Source: Enterobacteriaceae bacterium RIT691 | GTDB lineage: Bacteria; Pseudomonadota; Gammaproteobacteria; Enterobacterales; Enterobacteriaceae | Reading direction: 5' to 3' | NCBI GenBank assembly: GCA_009668205.1 | Contig: WJYM01000005.1 | Location: forward strand, 248,001 to 312,000 | DNA: 64,000 bases | Part shown: in pieces, positions 18,129 through 27,696 of the stretch | Layout of the letters: each line of letters starts with the position of its first letter | Numbering within the stretch: position 1 is the first letter of the stretch | Position numbers and translations under genes: made by a program | The notes under the pieces: generated by a model | Seen by the model: only the letters and a program-made list of their open reading frames with translations | What the model was told of the DNA's origin: nothing | Database searches by the model: none

Positions 18129-18440
18129 ATGGAACATAACGATTCATTCCCCCAACGCGTGTGGCAGATAGTCGCGTCTATTCCGGAAGGGAAAGTGACA
18201 ACCTATGGTGAAATTGCACGTCTGGCAGGATCGCCGCGTGCAGCGCGGCAGGTAGGTGGCGTGCTGAAACGTTTGCCGGAAGGTTCGACGTTGCCCTGGC
18301 ACAGGGTCGTCAACAGTCAGGGCACGATTTCACTGACCGGACCCGATCTCCAACGCCAACGCCAGGCGCTGCTCTCAGAAGGTGTGCAGGTCTCAGGGAC
18401 AGGTAAAATTAATTTGCGGAAGTATCGCTGGGATTACTGA
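18129..18440 (+). CDS. atl: Alkyltransferase-like protein Atl (YbaZ)
   Basis: The 103-residue product resembles the DNA-binding domain of O6-alkylguanine-DNA alkyltransferase, but the catalytic cysteine motif PCHRV is replaced by PWHRV, the defining feature of ATL proteins. They bind O6-alkylguanine, flip it and flag it for nucleotide excision repair without repairing it. The helix-turn-helix (SPRAARQVGGVLKRLPEG) is intact. The start is uncertain: ATG 18129 fits E. coli better than GTG 18117; neither has a strong ribosome site. Confidence 0.93.
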   Translation: MEHNDSFPQRVWQIVASIPEGKVTTYGEIARLAGSPRAARQVGGVLKRLPEGSTLPWHRVVNSQGTISLTGPDLQRQRQALLSEGVQVSGTGKINLRKYRWDY

Positions 18441-18464
18441 TCCCTCCCCGGTGAAGAGGAGGGA
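18441..18464. terminator. Possible bidirectional terminator between atl and ybaY
   Basis: TCCCTCC and GGAGGGA form a seven-base-pair stem with a ten-base loop exactly between the convergent stop codons. No strong T-run follows on either side, so the call is tentative. Confidence 0.4.
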
Positions 18465-18473
18465 ATCACCTTA

Positions 18474-19043
18474 TTACGGCATTTGCGTCGGCGCAGGGAC
18501 CGCAGAGGACGGATTCACCTGAGTCGGTGAGGTTGACGGTACGGTCGTTGCCGCGCCACCATTGCTATCGACCGGCACAGGCATCTGCTGAACAGGCACC
18601 AGCGTCAGGTCGGCTTTCGTCCCACCGTGATTGATCACCTGCTGCACGGTATCCGTAATAAACATCAGCTTACCGTTCACCACGATCGCAGCACTTAACA
18701 GAATGCGCGCGTTAGGTTGGATATCTGCCGGGTTATACGGCAGCACAAAGCTGAATGGCGCCTGTTTACCTTCGGTACGCATCACTTTTTGTGACAGAAC
18801 TTTCGACGGCGCATCCGCAAGCGAAGCATCAGACAACGTCACCGTCAGCACCGCATCCGGCGGTAGTGCGACCTTCTGTCTTATCCACGCCGTCCCCGAA
18901 ACATTCGGTTGTTGGATAGCGGGTTGTGTTGCGGCAGAAGGGTCAGGGTTTGGCGTTGGGGTTTGTATCGGGGCGCTTTTATGTGCGCAAGCCGACAGGG
19001 CAACCGCAACCGCGACACCACTTAATACGTGCACGAGTTTCAT
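18474..19043 (-). CDS. ybaY: YbaY, glycoprotein/polysaccharide metabolism lipoprotein
   Basis: The 189-residue outer-membrane lipoprotein has a signal peptide with lipobox LSAC (lipidated Cys19), a proline/threonine-rich linker, a YbaY beta-sandwich domain (VSGTAWIRQKVALPPDAVLT; FVLPYNPADIQPNARILLSA) and a low-complexity Pro/Ser/Thr tail. The start at 19043 follows AAGGAG. Its molecular function is not established. Confidence 0.92.
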   Translation of the reverse strand: MKLVHVLSGVAVAVALSACAHKSAPIQTPTPNPDPSAATQPAIQQPNVSGTAWIRQKVALPPDAVLTVTLSDASLADAPSKVLSQKVMRTEGKQAPFSFVLPYNPADIQPNARILLSAAIVVNGKLMFITDTVQQVINHGGTKADLTLVPVQQMPVPVDSNGGAATTVPSTSPTQVNPSSAVPAPTQMP

Positions 19044-19261
19044 TATGTTCTCCTTTTCATCCACGCAGGCACAGGATTAAATCCTGATAATTTGAGTGGT
19101 TAAAACATTTGTGACGCAGTAAGTGTGGCACAGATCTCAGACATTTGCCTGCATTCGCCCCGTTATTCAGACTATTGCACCCATCGGACCACTTGCGAAA
19201 CTGCGTTATACTGTGGCTATTCCCGCGCTACGCCGCGGTCTTTTTACTTTTGAGGACATTT

Positions 19262-20122
19262 ATGAGTCAGGCTCTCTCTAATCTGCTAACCCTGTTAAAT
19301 CTCGAGAAAATTGAAGAGGGATTGTTCCGCGGCCAAAGCGAAGATTTGGGATTGCGCCAGGTCTTTGGCGGGCAGGTCGTCGGCCAGGCGCTGTATGCCG
19401 CGAAAGAAACCGTCCCTGCTGAACGTCTGGTTCATTCGTTTCACAGCTACTTCCTGCGCCCGGGCGACAGCCAGAAACCCATCGTTTATGACGTGGAGGT
19501 TTTGCGCGATGGCAATAGCTTTAGTGCACGTCGCGTCGCGGCTATTCAGAACGGCAAACCGATCTTCTATATGACGGCTTCATTCCAGGGGCCGGAGACA
19601 GGTTACGAACATCAAAAGCAGATGCCATCTGCTCCTGCGCCGGATTCTCTGCCGTCAGAAACCGATATCGCCCGTAAGCTTGCTCATCTGCTGCCGCCGC
19701 AGGTGAAAGATAAATTCCTATGCGATAAGCCCCTTGAGATCCGCCCGGTAGAATTCCATAACCCGATGCAGGGCCACGTGGCAGAGCCAACCCGCCAGGT
19801 GTGGATCCGCGCCAACGGTACGGTCGCGGATGATTTCCGCGTTCATCAATATCTGCTCGGCTACGCGTCCGATTTCAATTTCCTGCCGGTGGCGCTGCAG
19901 CCACACGGGGTGGGTTTCCTCGAAAAAGGCATGCAGGTAGCCACCATCGACCACTCAATGTGGTTCCACCGTCCGTTCAACATGAATGAGTGGCTGCTGT
20001 ACAGCGTTGAGAGCACCTCAGCGTCCAGCGCCCGTGGCTTTGTCCGCGGCGAGTTTTACACTCAGGATGGCGTGCTGGTGGCGTCGACGGTGCAGGAAGG
20101 GGTCATGCGTAATCGCAATTGA
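19262..20122 (+). CDS. tesB: Acyl-CoA thioesterase II
   Basis: TesB hydrolyses medium- and long-chain acyl-CoA. The 286-residue product is a tandem double-hotdog protein; E. coli motifs are present ([80 protein letters not shown]). The start at 19262 follows TGAGGAC and gives E. coli's length. A TATACT box at 19207-19212 is a likely -10 element. Confidence 0.97.
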   Translation: MSQALSNLLTLLNLEKIEEGLFRGQSEDLGLRQVFGGQVVGQALYAAKETVPAERLVHSFHSYFLRPGDSQKPIVYDVEVLRDGNSFSARRVAAIQNGKPIFYMTASFQGPETGYEHQKQMPSAPAPDSLPSETDIARKLAHLLPPQVKDKFLCDKPLEIRPVEFHNPMQGHVAEPTRQVWIRANGTVADDFRVHQYLLGYASDFNFLPVALQPHGVGFLEKGMQVATIDHSMWFHRPFNMNEWLLYSVESTSASSARGFVRGEFYTQDGVLVASTVQEGVMRNRN

Positions 20123-20134
20123 TGTTGCGTGATT

Positions 20135-20205
20135 GCCGGGTGGCGCTAACGCTTACCCGGCCTACAAACCGAAAAGCAGGCCGGGCCAACGCAGTGCCGC
20201 CCGGC
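20135..20205. repeat. Pair of REP elements (BIME-like)
   Basis: Two REP hairpins: GCCGGGT with ACCCGGC (20135-20161) and GCCGGGC with GCCCGGC (20180-20205). They lie between the convergent tesB and amtB stop codons, a usual BIME location. Confidence 0.85.
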
Positions 20206-20222
20206 GATATCACCGACGACGG

Positions 20223-20301
20223 CCCTCTCCCCCAACCCCTCGCCACTTTGCACAGGGGAGTTTTTGTTCCCTCTCCCTTAGGGAGAGGGTTAGGGAGAGG
20301 G
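20223..20301. repeat. CCCTCTCC/GGGAGAGG palindromic repeat cluster
   Basis: CCCTCTCCC (20269-20277) and GGGAGAGGG (20281-20289) form a nine-base-pair hairpin with a TTA loop. A second GGGAGAGGG lies at 20293-20301 and another CCCTCTCCC begins at 20223, so alternative hairpins can form. This is a recurring enterobacterial intergenic palindrome. Confidence 0.75.
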
Positions 20302-20315
20302 TGAAAACTGTCTAC

Positions 20316-21599
20316 CTAGGCGTTGTAAGCATTCTCACCATGGCTGTTGACGTCCAGACCTTCGCGCTCCTGCTCTTCCGGTACGCGCAGGCCAACGGTC
20401 AGGTCAGCCAGCTTGTAGCCGATGAAGGCCACTACGCCGGACCAGATAATCGTTACGCCAATGCTTTCCAGCTGTACCAGCACCTGATGACCCATCGTCA
20501 CGCCTTCGGCATAGCCTACGCCCCCCAGTGACGTGGCTGCGAAAATCCCGGTCAGGATACAGCCCACAATCCCGCACACACCGTGTACACCGAAGACGTC
20601 ACAAGGGTCGTCCACGCGCAGCCAGCGTTTCAGCGCAGTCACGCCCCACAGTCCAGCCAGACCCGCCGCGATACCAACAATCAGGGAACCGCCTACGCCG
20701 ATATAACCACAGGCAGGCGTCACCGCCACCAGACCCGCAATTGCCCCGGAACACGCGCCCAGCAGAGAAGGTTTGCCGCGCACAGCCCACTCGCCGAAGA
20801 CCCACGCCAGAATCGCTGCCGCCGTCGCCACGACCGTATTCACGAAAGCCAGCGCTGCGATTTCGTTAGCCGCACTTGCTGAACCCGCATTGAAACCAAA
20901 CCAGCCAACGTACAGGATTGCCGTACCGGTGAAGACCATCGGCAGGTTGTGCGGTTTGAAGGCCTCTTTACCAAAACCGGTGCGTTTGCCGATCAGGTAG
21001 GCACCCACCAGCCCCGCTACCGCGGCATTGATGTGTACGACAGTACCGCCCGCGAAATCCAGAGCGCCGTGGGTAGCCAGCAGACCACCGCCCCACACCA
21101 TGTGGGCAATCGGCACATAGGAGAACGTCATCCACACTGCCACGAAAATCAGCACCGCGGAGAAGCGAATACGTTCAGCCAACGAGCCGACAATCAGCCC
21201 CACGGTGATGCAGGCGAATGAGCCCTGGAAGGCAACGTGAATGTACTGATAGAACGTCCCCATCAGCGCTTTCAGCTCAATGCCTTTCAACAGCACCCAG
21301 TCAAAACTGCCGAAGAAATTACCGCCCGTACCAAACGCCAGGGTATAACCGTAAACGACCCACAGCACGCACACCAATGCGAAGGAGACGGTGACCTGGG
21401 TCAGCATCGAAAGCACGTTTTTCCCGCGAATCAGGCCACCGTAAAACAGGGCGATGCCCGGGATACTCATAAACAGCACCAGCGCGGTGCTGATCATCAT
21501 AAAGGCGTTATCCGCTTTGTCCGCAACGGCGGGTGCGGCCATCGCCAGGCCCGGCAACAGCGCCAGGACACCAGGGGCAAACTTCAGGAATTTATTCAT
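20316..21599 (-). CDS. amtB: Ammonium transporter AmtB
   Basis: The 427-residue inner-membrane channel conducts ammonium as a trimer. A cleavable signal peptide (LPGLAMA, about 20 residues) precedes eleven membrane helices. Family motifs are intact: DNAFMMISTALVLFMSIPG, GGTVVHINAAVAGLVGAYL (first pore histidine) and FGVHGVCGIVG (second pore histidine). The start at 21599 fits E. coli; the frame extends only six codons further. It is 33 bases downstream of glnK and under the same sigma-54 promoter; GlnK binds and blocks AmtB when nitrogen is plentiful. Confidence 0.97.
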   Translation of the reverse strand: MNKFLKFAPGVLALLPGLAMAAPAVADKADNAFMMISTALVLFMSIPGIALFYGGLIRGKNVLSMLTQVTVSFALVCVLWVVYGYTLAFGTGGNFFGSFDWVLLKGIELKALMGTFYQYIHVAFQGSFACITVGLIVGSLAERIRFSAVLIFVAVWMTFSYVPIAHMVWGGGLLATHGALDFAGGTVVHINAAVAGLVGAYLIGKRTGFGKEAFKPHNLPMVFTGTAILYVGWFGFNAGSASAANEIAALAFVNTVVATAAAILAWVFGEWAVRGKPSLLGACSGAIAGLVAVTPACGYIGVGGSLIVGIAAGLAGLWGVTALKRWLRVDDPCDVFGVHGVCGIVGCILTGIFAATSLGGVGYAEGVTMGHQVLVQLESIGVTIIWSGVVAFIGYKLADLTVGLRVPEEQEREGLDVNSHGENAYNA

Positions 21600-21632
21600 T
21601 TTCTCGATCCCTATCACTGTGTGGCCTGAAAA

Positions 21633-21971
21633 TTACAGAGCCGCTTCGTCGGCTTCACCGGTACGAATACGAATCACGCGCTGGAGTTCGGCGACAAAGA
21701 TTTTGCCGTCGCCAATTTTGCCCGTGTACGCCGCTTTGCTGATCACATCGATAACCTCTTCAAGCTGGTCATCGGCGATAGCCACATCTATTTTTACTTT
21801 TGGCAGGAAGTTGACGCTGTATTCAGCACCGCGGTACAGCTCAGCATGACCCTTCTGACGACCGAAGCCTTTCACTTCGGTAACGGTCAGCCCCTGAATA
21901 CCTATTGAAGACAGTGCTTCACGAACGTCTTCGAGTTTGAATGGTTTGATTACCACCGTAACCAGCTTCAT
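21633..21971 (-). CDS. glnK: PII nitrogen regulatory protein GlnK
   Basis: The 112-residue PII trimer subunit senses 2-oxoglutarate and ATP/ADP. The uridylylated Tyr51 lies in the T-loop (RGAEYSVNF) and the B-loop is TGKIGDGKIF. It is first in the glnK-amtB operon. The leader carries a consensus sigma-54 promoter and an NtrC site. Confidence 0.98.
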   Translation of the reverse strand: MKLVTVVIKPFKLEDVREALSSIGIQGLTVTEVKGFGRQKGHAELYRGAEYSVNFLPKVKIDVAIADDQLEEVIDVISKAAYTGKIGDGKIFVAELQRVIRIRTGEADEAAL

Positions 21972-22025
21972 AGATCCCCTCCAGTCAGAATTCGGAAATG
22001 GCCGCTGCTAATACGCTTGGAGTAA

Positions 22026-22041
22026 AGCAATCGGCGTGCCA
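22026..22041 (-). promoter_or_regulatory. Sigma-54 promoter of glnK-amtB
   Basis: The minus strand reads TGGCACG, four bases, TTGCT, a full match to the -24/-12 consensus. It lies about 55 bases before the glnK start codon. Confidence 0.93.
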
Positions 22042-22146
22042 GAAATTGAAAATCTGCCTGTTGGTAGCGATTCAGCCCCTTTCAGAGGCGGAGAAGCGGG
22101 GAAAAATGGCGGGAAGGGGGACGAAAGAAGGCGAATGAAACAAAAA

Positions 22147-22163
22147 CGCACCAGCGTGGTGCA
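22147..22163. promoter_or_regulatory. NtrC enhancer site of glnK
   Basis: CGCACC and GGTGCA flank AGCGT, matching the NtrC palindrome (TGCACC, five bases, GGTGCA) with one change. It is about 120 bases upstream of the sigma-54 promoter. Further half-sites, GGTGCG and TTGCACC, lie at 22165-22185. Confidence 0.85.
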
Positions 22164-22225
22164 TGGTGCGTTCAAGCCTTGCACCAGCTCACGCGGGTGT
22201 TATCAGAGTGCCTGTCTGTGGTGCA

Positions 22226-24004
22226 TTACGCGCTGAGAGACTCTTCCTCAATGCTGGCGGCAAGTTCCTCACCCGCAAGCTGCAGCTGGTGCATTTGCCA
22301 GTAACGCCCTTTCGCTTCAAGCAGCTGATGGTGATTACCACGCTCAACGGCCTGCCCGCGATGCAGCACCATAATGGTATCAGCCTCAACAATGGTCGAC
22401 AGGCGATGGGCAATGACCACCAGCGTCGTGTGCTGGCGTACTGTCGCCAGCGCCTGCTGAATGGCCTGCTCGGTCCCGGAGTCGATATTGGCCGTGGCTT
22501 CATCGAGGATCAGGATCTGCGGCGTATCCACCAGCACGCGAGCCAGCGCCAGCAGCTGTTTTTGCCCCACCGAGAGGTTATTGCCCTGCTCGCCCAGCTG
22601 CGTGTAGATCCCTGCGCTCATTCCACGCGCCAGCTCAGCCAGTTGAACGGTCTCGAGCACCTGCCAGACCTGTTCTTCATTGATATCGCGACCTAATGTC
22701 ACGTTGGCAAAGAAAGTATCTGCCAACACCACCGGATCCTGCTGAACCATCGCCACGCCCTGTCGCAGTGCGCTGTGGCTCAGTGACGAAAGCGGACGCC
22801 CGTCAAGACGGATTTCCCCTTTACTCAACGGGTAATAGCCCATCAGCAGGCTGGCGAGCGTGCTTTTACCACTGCCGGTATGGCCCACCAGCGCAACAAA
22901 ACTGCGCGATGGCACCTTAAGATCAATGTCCTGCAGCACCAGACGATCGCCACGATAGGCAAAGGAAACATTGTCGATATCAATCGCACCGCTGCTGAGC
23001 GGAGTCTGATCGTTGCCATAATTCTGCCGCGGCTTATCCATCAGTTCGAACACGCGCTCGCCGGCCACGACGGCCTGCTGCAGCATCGACTGCTGTGTCG
23101 TCAGTTCAATCAGCGGCTCGTTCAGTCGTCCGAGGTAGCTGATGAAGGCGTACAGCACGCCGACTTCAATCGTGCCTTTGGTGCTCAGGCCAAACAGCAT
23201 CAATAGCCCGCACAGGATCAGCGATGAAAACAGGCTTAACAACGGGCGCAGCAGGAAACCATCAAGGCGCAGCGTCTGCATACGCGCAATATAGTGCGAA
23301 CGACTCGCTTCCCCCATCCGCTCGCCAAAGCGTGCCTGTTGGCGAAACTGCTGAATAACGCTCATGCCATTGATGACTTCGTTAAACCCGTCGTTGATGT
23401 CTGCAAGGTAGGCACGCACGCGGCGCACAATCGGCGTGCTGTAGCGTTGGTAAATCACCATGATGATCATCACCGCGGGGAAAATCATGACCGCCACCAG
23501 CGCCATCCGCCAGTCGAGGCTGAACATCGCCACCAGCATGGCGCTGATTAACGCCGTGCTGCGCAAAACGGTGGAGACGACGGTGACGTAGAGATCGCGA
23601 ATGACTTCGGTATCGTTGGTAACACGCGAGATAAGCTGACCGACGGGCTGCACGTCAAATTCACTGAGCGGCTGGCGCAGTGCCGCATCCATTACGTCTG
23701 TTCGCAGCTGCTGCACCACCCCAACCGCGGCGCGGTTAAACAACAGCGACTGAATATAATGAAGGGACGCCGCCAGCAGCTGCAGCCCGACATAAGCCGC
23801 GGCAAGACCCGCCACCATGCCCAGCGGCAGATAGCTTTTCGCCACCATGTTATCGATGAAATAGCTTATCAGCAGCGGCCCGGTGACTTCTGCCGCCGCC
23901 GCTACCCACATGATAACCATGCCAATACCCAGCGGTTTGCGCCACGGCGAACCGTACGCCAGCAGGCGTTTAAGCGTGGGCCAAAGCTGTCCAAAATTAC
24001 GCAT
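22226..24004 (-). CDS. mdlB: ABC transporter half-subunit MdlB (multidrug-resistance-like)
   Basis: The 592-residue protein joins a six-helix exporter domain and a nucleotide-binding domain with Walker [10 protein letters not shown], signature LSVGQKQ and Walker [12 protein letters not shown]. It starts at 24004 as in E. coli ([19 protein letters not shown]) and overlaps mdlA by eight bases, so the two are coupled and likely form a heterodimeric exporter. The physiological substrate is unknown. Confidence 0.95.
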   Translation of the reverse strand: MRNFGQLWPTLKRLLAYGSPWRKPLGIGMVIMWVAAAAEVTGPLLISYFIDNMVAKSYLPLGMVAGLAAAYVGLQLLAASLHYIQSLLFNRAAVGVVQQLRTDVMDAALRQPLSEFDVQPVGQLISRVTNDTEVIRDLYVTVVSTVLRSTALISAMLVAMFSLDWRMALVAVMIFPAVMIIMVIYQRYSTPIVRRVRAYLADINDGFNEVINGMSVIQQFRQQARFGERMGEASRSHYIARMQTLRLDGFLLRPLLSLFSSLILCGLLMLFGLSTKGTIEVGVLYAFISYLGRLNEPLIELTTQQSMLQQAVVAGERVFELMDKPRQNYGNDQTPLSSGAIDIDNVSFAYRGDRLVLQDIDLKVPSRSFVALVGHTGSGKSTLASLLMGYYPLSKGEIRLDGRPLSSLSHSALRQGVAMVQQDPVVLADTFFANVTLGRDINEEQVWQVLETVQLAELARGMSAGIYTQLGEQGNNLSVGQKQLLALARVLVDTPQILILDEATANIDSGTEQAIQQALATVRQHTTLVVIAHRLSTIVEADTIMVLHRGQAVERGNHHQLLEAKGRYWQMHQLQLAGEELAASIEEESLSA

Positions 24005-25769
24005 TGGCAGCTTCCTCCTGCTCTTCTGGCGCATCGTCCAGCGCAGCTTCCAGCTGTTGATAGCGGTACATATCGCGATACCAACCCGGCTGTGTTGCCA
24101 GCGGTTCGTGTTTGCCACGCTGAGCGATATGACCATGCTGCATGACGATAATTTCACTGGCTTCCGTTAATGCAGAAAGGCGGTGAGCGCTGATGATCAC
24201 CGTACGGCCCTCGCCCCACTGGCGCAGGTTGTGTAGGATCTGATGTTCGGTGCGCCCGTCCACCGCAGACAGCGCGTCATCCAGGATCAGGATTTCAGCA
24301 TCAAGCAACAGCGCGCGGGCAATCGAAATACGCTGTTTCTGCCCGCCGGAAAGCATAACGCCGCGCTCACCCACTTCGGTATCGTAACCCTGCGGCAGGC
24401 GCAGAATATCTTCATGCACGCTTGCAAGACGGGCCACGTGTTCAATTTCTTCCTGTGTCGCCCCCGGTTTACCCAACGCAATATTATTGCCAACGGTGTC
24501 GGAGAACAGGAACGGCGTCTGATTCACTACCGCCAGACGACTGCGCCAGCTATCCAGTTGCAGCGTCGTCAGTGGCCGATCCTGAAAACGGATCTCACCC
24601 TGTCCCACATCGAAATGGCGTTGAATCAGAGAAAGCAGCGTCGTTTTCCCGGCGCCCGTTGGGCCGCAGATCCCAAGCATTTGGCCGGGTGACAGCGTGA
24701 AGCTGACATTGCTCAACGTCGGCTTTTCGGTCTGTGGGTAGTGGAATTGGTGGATATTGACCGCCAGCGTACCGCGTTCCTGATTCAGGATTTCTGTACC
24801 GTCATTGACGACCGGTGCTTCTGCCAGCATGTCACGGATACGGCTGTAGGCGGCGCTCCCGCGCTCAACGATGTTGAACATCCATGCCAGCGCCAGCATT
24901 GGCCAGATCATTAACCCCAGATACATCATAAAGCTGGTGAGCTGGCCGAGCGTCAGGCTACCGTGCACCACCATCCAACTGCCACCCGCAATCGCGAGTA
25001 AATTCGCCATCCCGATAGCGATATAAATGGTGGGATCAAAGCGTGCGTCCACGCGCGCGACACGCATATTCTTTGCGCCGGTATCGGCCGCTTCAGCGGC
25101 AAACTGCGCTGACTGGCGGTCTTCCAGACCAAACGCTTTGATCATGCGGATACTGGTCAGGCTCTCCTGAGTACGATCGTTAAGACCAGAGAAGGCTGCC
25201 TGCGCCAGTTTAAAACGCTCATGCAGCGTGTCGCCGTTGCGTTTGATGGCTATCGCCATAATCGGCATGGGCAGCAACGCCAACAGCGTTAATTCCCAGC
25301 TGATCTGCGTGGACATGACGATCAGCACAGCGCAGCCCATCACCAGAGAATCCACCAGCGTCAAAACGCCTTCACCCGCGGCAAACACCACGCGGTCGAC
25401 GTCGTTGGTGGCCCGGGCGATCAAATCCCCGGTACGATGACGTAAATAGAATTCCGGATGTTGTCGGCTGAGCTGCCGATAGTAGTCTTCGCGCAGTTCC
25501 ACCGCCAATTGGTAGGATGCGCCAAACAGCAGCACGCGCCAGACGTAGCGCAGCAGATACACCACCACGGCGATCAGCGCGAGCGTGGCCACCCACGACA
25601 TAATCCGCATCGTGGTGTAGTGCTGTTGCGTAACGCCATCCACAACATAGCCCACCACTTTCGGTGGGATCAGTTGCAGAATAGCAATAATGATAAGCAG
25701 CAGGACCGCCCCGAGATAGCGACGCCATTCCCGGCGGAAGTACCAGCTGAGTTGAACAAATAATCGCAC
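23997..25769 (-). CDS. mdlA: ABC transporter half-subunit MdlA (multidrug-resistance-like)
   Basis: The 590-residue exporter half has six membrane helices, Walker [10 protein letters not shown], signature LSGGQKQ and Walker [12 protein letters not shown]; the last shows Asp in place of the catalytic Glu. E. coli MdlA has the same DDALS, so this may be the degenerate site of an asymmetric heterodimer with MdlB. The start is a GTG at 25769, only six bases from the decR stop, so decR-mdlA-mdlB may be cotranscribed. Confidence 0.95.
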   Translation of the reverse strand: MRLFVQLSWYFRREWRRYLGAVLLLIIIAILQLIPPKVVGYVVDGVTQQHYTTMRIMSWVATLALIAVVVYLLRYVWRVLLFGASYQLAVELREDYYRQLSRQHPEFYLRHRTGDLIARATNDVDRVVFAAGEGVLTLVDSLVMGCAVLIVMSTQISWELTLLALLPMPIMAIAIKRNGDTLHERFKLAQAAFSGLNDRTQESLTSIRMIKAFGLEDRQSAQFAAEAADTGAKNMRVARVDARFDPTIYIAIGMANLLAIAGGSWMVVHGSLTLGQLTSFMMYLGLMIWPMLALAWMFNIVERGSAAYSRIRDMLAEAPVVNDGTEILNQERGTLAVNIHQFHYPQTEKPTLSNVSFTLSPGQMLGICGPTGAGKTTLLSLIQRHFDVGQGEIRFQDRPLTTLQLDSWRSRLAVVNQTPFLFSDTVGNNIALGKPGATQEEIEHVARLASVHEDILRLPQGYDTEVGERGVMLSGGQKQRISIARALLLDAEILILDDALSAVDGRTEHQILHNLRQWGEGRTVIISAHRLSALTEASEIIVMQHGHIAQRGKHEPLATQPGWYRDMYRYQQLEAALDDAPEEQEEAANA

Positions 25770-25775
25770 GCAGAA

Positions 25776-26246
25776 TTACCCAGAGAATGAATCGACCGGC
25801 AGCGCGGTGGTGTATTTGATCTGCTCCATCGCAAAACTCGATGTCACATCCGATAACCCCGGCACGCTATTCACCAGCCGTTTATAAAAGTCGTCGTAGC
25901 GTTTCATGTCCGCTACCTGTACCCGTAGCAGGTAGTCGTATTCGCCTGCCATGCGCCAGAAGCCAAGCACTTCCGGCATTTGCGTCACCTGCGACACAAA
26001 GCGGCTGTACCACTCGCTGCTATGGTGTTGGGTTTTAATCAGTACAAAGGCCGTCAGCCCGAGGCCCAGTTTTTCCGCATCCAGCAGCGCCACTCGAGCG
26101 CGCAAAACCCCACCGTCTTCGAGACGTTTCAGGCGCTTCCAGCAAGGTGTGGTGGTCAGATTAACGGCATCTGCCAGCACCTGCAAAGAGAGGGTGCAAT
26201 CCTCCTGCAGCAGCGCCAACAGCTTACGGTCAATTTTATCTATCAT
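25776..26246 (-). CDS. decR: Lrp-family cysteine-responsive regulator DecR (YbaO)
   Basis: The 156-residue regulator has an Lrp/AsnC helix-turn-helix ([24 protein letters not shown]) and a RAM-type ligand domain ([26 protein letters not shown]). DecR activates cysteine detoxification genes in E. coli; in Salmonella, YbaO is needed for expression of cdsH. That gene is divergent here with a shared palindrome between. Confidence 0.96.
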   Translation of the reverse strand: MIDKIDRKLLALLQEDCTLSLQVLADAVNLTTTPCWKRLKRLEDGGVLRARVALLDAEKLGLGLTAFVLIKTQHHSSEWYSRFVSQVTQMPEVLGFWRMAGEYDYLLRVQVADMKRYDDFYKRLVNSVPGLSDVTSSFAMEQIKYTTALPVDSFSG

Positions 26247-26255
26247 ATGCCACTC

Positions 26256-26276
26256 AGAGAGAAAATTTTTCTCTCT
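26256..26276. promoter_or_regulatory. Probable DecR operator between decR and cdsH
   Basis: Perfect ten-base arms, AGAGAGAAAA and TTTTCTCTCT, flank one central T. The palindrome begins ten bases from the decR start codon in the divergent region. Assignment to DecR is inference from position and symmetry. Confidence 0.7.
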
Positions 26277-26358
26277 TAATTGTATTTCAAAGGCCAGATA
26301 GCAACAATTTTTTCCGTGCTTTCCCGTAAGCTAGGCACAAAATGACAAACGGAAAATC

Positions 26359-27408
26359 ATGATGAACAGCACCTGGGTCAAACACGCTATCAGTGAAATC
26401 AACGCCGACTATCAGCGCTCCGCCGACACGCATCTTATTCGCCTGGCGCTGCCTGGTTTTCCGGGTATTCAACTCTATCTCAAGGATGAAAGTACCCATC
26501 CGACCGGCAGCCTGAAGCATCGCCTTGCCCGCTCGCTATTCCTCTACGGCCTGTGCAACGGCTGGATTAAAGAAGGCACCACCATTATCGAAGCCTCCTC
26601 CGGCTCGACGGCAGTGTCCGAAGCCTATTTCGCGCGTTTGCTTGGCCTGCCGTTTATCGCCGTCATGCCGTCCTGCACCGCAAAACGTAAAATCGAGCAG
26701 ATTGAGTTTTATGGTGGTCGTTGCCACTTTGTCGAGAGCGCCTGCGAGATCTATGAAGCCTCCGAAAGGCTGGCCCGCGAGCTGAACGGCCATTATATGG
26801 ATCAGTTCACCTATGCCGAACGCGCCACCGACTGGCGCGGGAACAACAACATCGCCGACAGTATTTTCCGTCAGATGCAGCACGAACCGAACCCGGTGCC
26901 GACGCATATCGTCATGAGTGCAGGCACGGGTGGCACATCCGCCACCATCGGTCGGTATATTCGCTGTCAGGGCTATGACACCCAACTGACGGTGGTTGAT
27001 CCACAAAACTCGGTCTTTATGGATTACTGGCAGCAGCGAGATGCGACGCTGCGCAGCCCGGTGGGCAGCAAAATCGAAGGTATTGGCCGTCCACGAGTGG
27101 AACCCTCATTCATACCGGACGTGGTGGATAACATGCTGAGAGTGCCGGATGCCGCGAGTATCGCCACTGCCCATTGGCTGGAAACACAGCTGGGCCGCAA
27201 AGTGGGTGCCTCTACCGGCACCAATATGTGCGGCGTGCTGCAGTTAGCGGCGCAAATGCGTGAGCAGAATCAGAAGGGGTCAATCGTGACGTTGCTGTGT
27301 GACAGCGGTGAACGCTATCTTGAGACTTATTACAATGATGAATGGGTCAGAGCAAACTTCGGCGATCTGACGCCGTGGAAAGCCCAACTGGCGGCGCTGC
27401 TGGGCTAG
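26359..27408 (+). CDS. cdsH: L-cysteine desulfhydrase, cysteine synthase-like PLP enzyme (CdsH type)
   Basis: The 349-residue enzyme is a fold-type II PLP protein. The PLP lysine is in [13 protein letters not shown], the substrate loop is [19 protein letters not shown], and the phosphate-binding glycine loop is [14 protein letters not shown]. Salmonella CdsH degrades L-cysteine to pyruvate, ammonia and sulfide under YbaO control, and the same divergent arrangement with decR supports this. A cysteine synthase role is less likely. ATG 26359 and 26362 are tandem; the second fits the GGAAAA spacing slightly better. Confidence 0.87.
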   Translation: MMNSTWVKHAISEINADYQRSADTHLIRLALPGFPGIQLYLKDESTHPTGSLKHRLARSLFLYGLCNGWIKEGTTIIEASSGSTAVSEAYFARLLGLPFIAVMPSCTAKRKIEQIEFYGGRCHFVESACEIYEASERLARELNGHYMDQFTYAERATDWRGNNNIADSIFRQMQHEPNPVPTHIVMSAGTGGTSATIGRYIRCQGYDTQLTVVDPQNSVFMDYWQQRDATLRSPVGSKIEGIGRPRVEPSFIPDVVDNMLRVPDAASIATAHWLETQLGRKVGASTGTNMCGVLQLAAQMREQNQKGSIVTLLCDSGERYLETYYNDEWVRANFGDLTPWKAQLAALLG

Positions 27409-27411
27409 GGT

Positions 27412-27537
27412 TCACTTCATCAGAATAAAGGCCAGAGCAACAATAGCCGCGATCACGCCATAACCAAGCGCATCAATGCCTCGCTTCACGATAAAACTGT
27501 GCGTCGCTGATGTGCTTTCTTCTTCCCAATCGAACAT
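27412..27537 (-). CDS. 41-residue single-pass membrane protein
   Basis: The small frame encodes an acidic start (MFDWEEESTSATHS), a basic turn (FIVKRG) and one hydrophobic segment (LGYGVIAAIVALAFILMK). AAGGG lies eight bases before the ATG and no other gene occupies the gap. It is probably a small inner-membrane protein. Family and function unknown. It is convergent with cdsH, four bases from its stop codon. Confidence 0.65.
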   Translation of the reverse strand: MFDWEEESTSATHSFIVKRGIDALGYGVIAAIVALAFILMK

Positions 27538-27651
27538 AACTAAACCCTTAATTGCCGTAAAAACTGCCGCTATGCTAATCGTCTGCCGGCGAATGCTTTA
27601 GTGCGTAACGTGCTAATTGTGGTTTAAATTTAAACGTATTCCAGGGCACAA

Positions 27652-27680
27652 ATATAAAAAAACCGGGCCTTAGCCCGGTT
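27652..27680 (-). terminator. Rho-independent terminator of cof
   Basis: AACCGGGC and GCCCGGTT form an eight-base-pair stem with CTTA loop, followed on the minus strand by a run of seven T, 17 bases after the cof stop. Confidence 0.9.
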
Positions 27681-27696
27681 GCTGGAAGGAGTCTCA

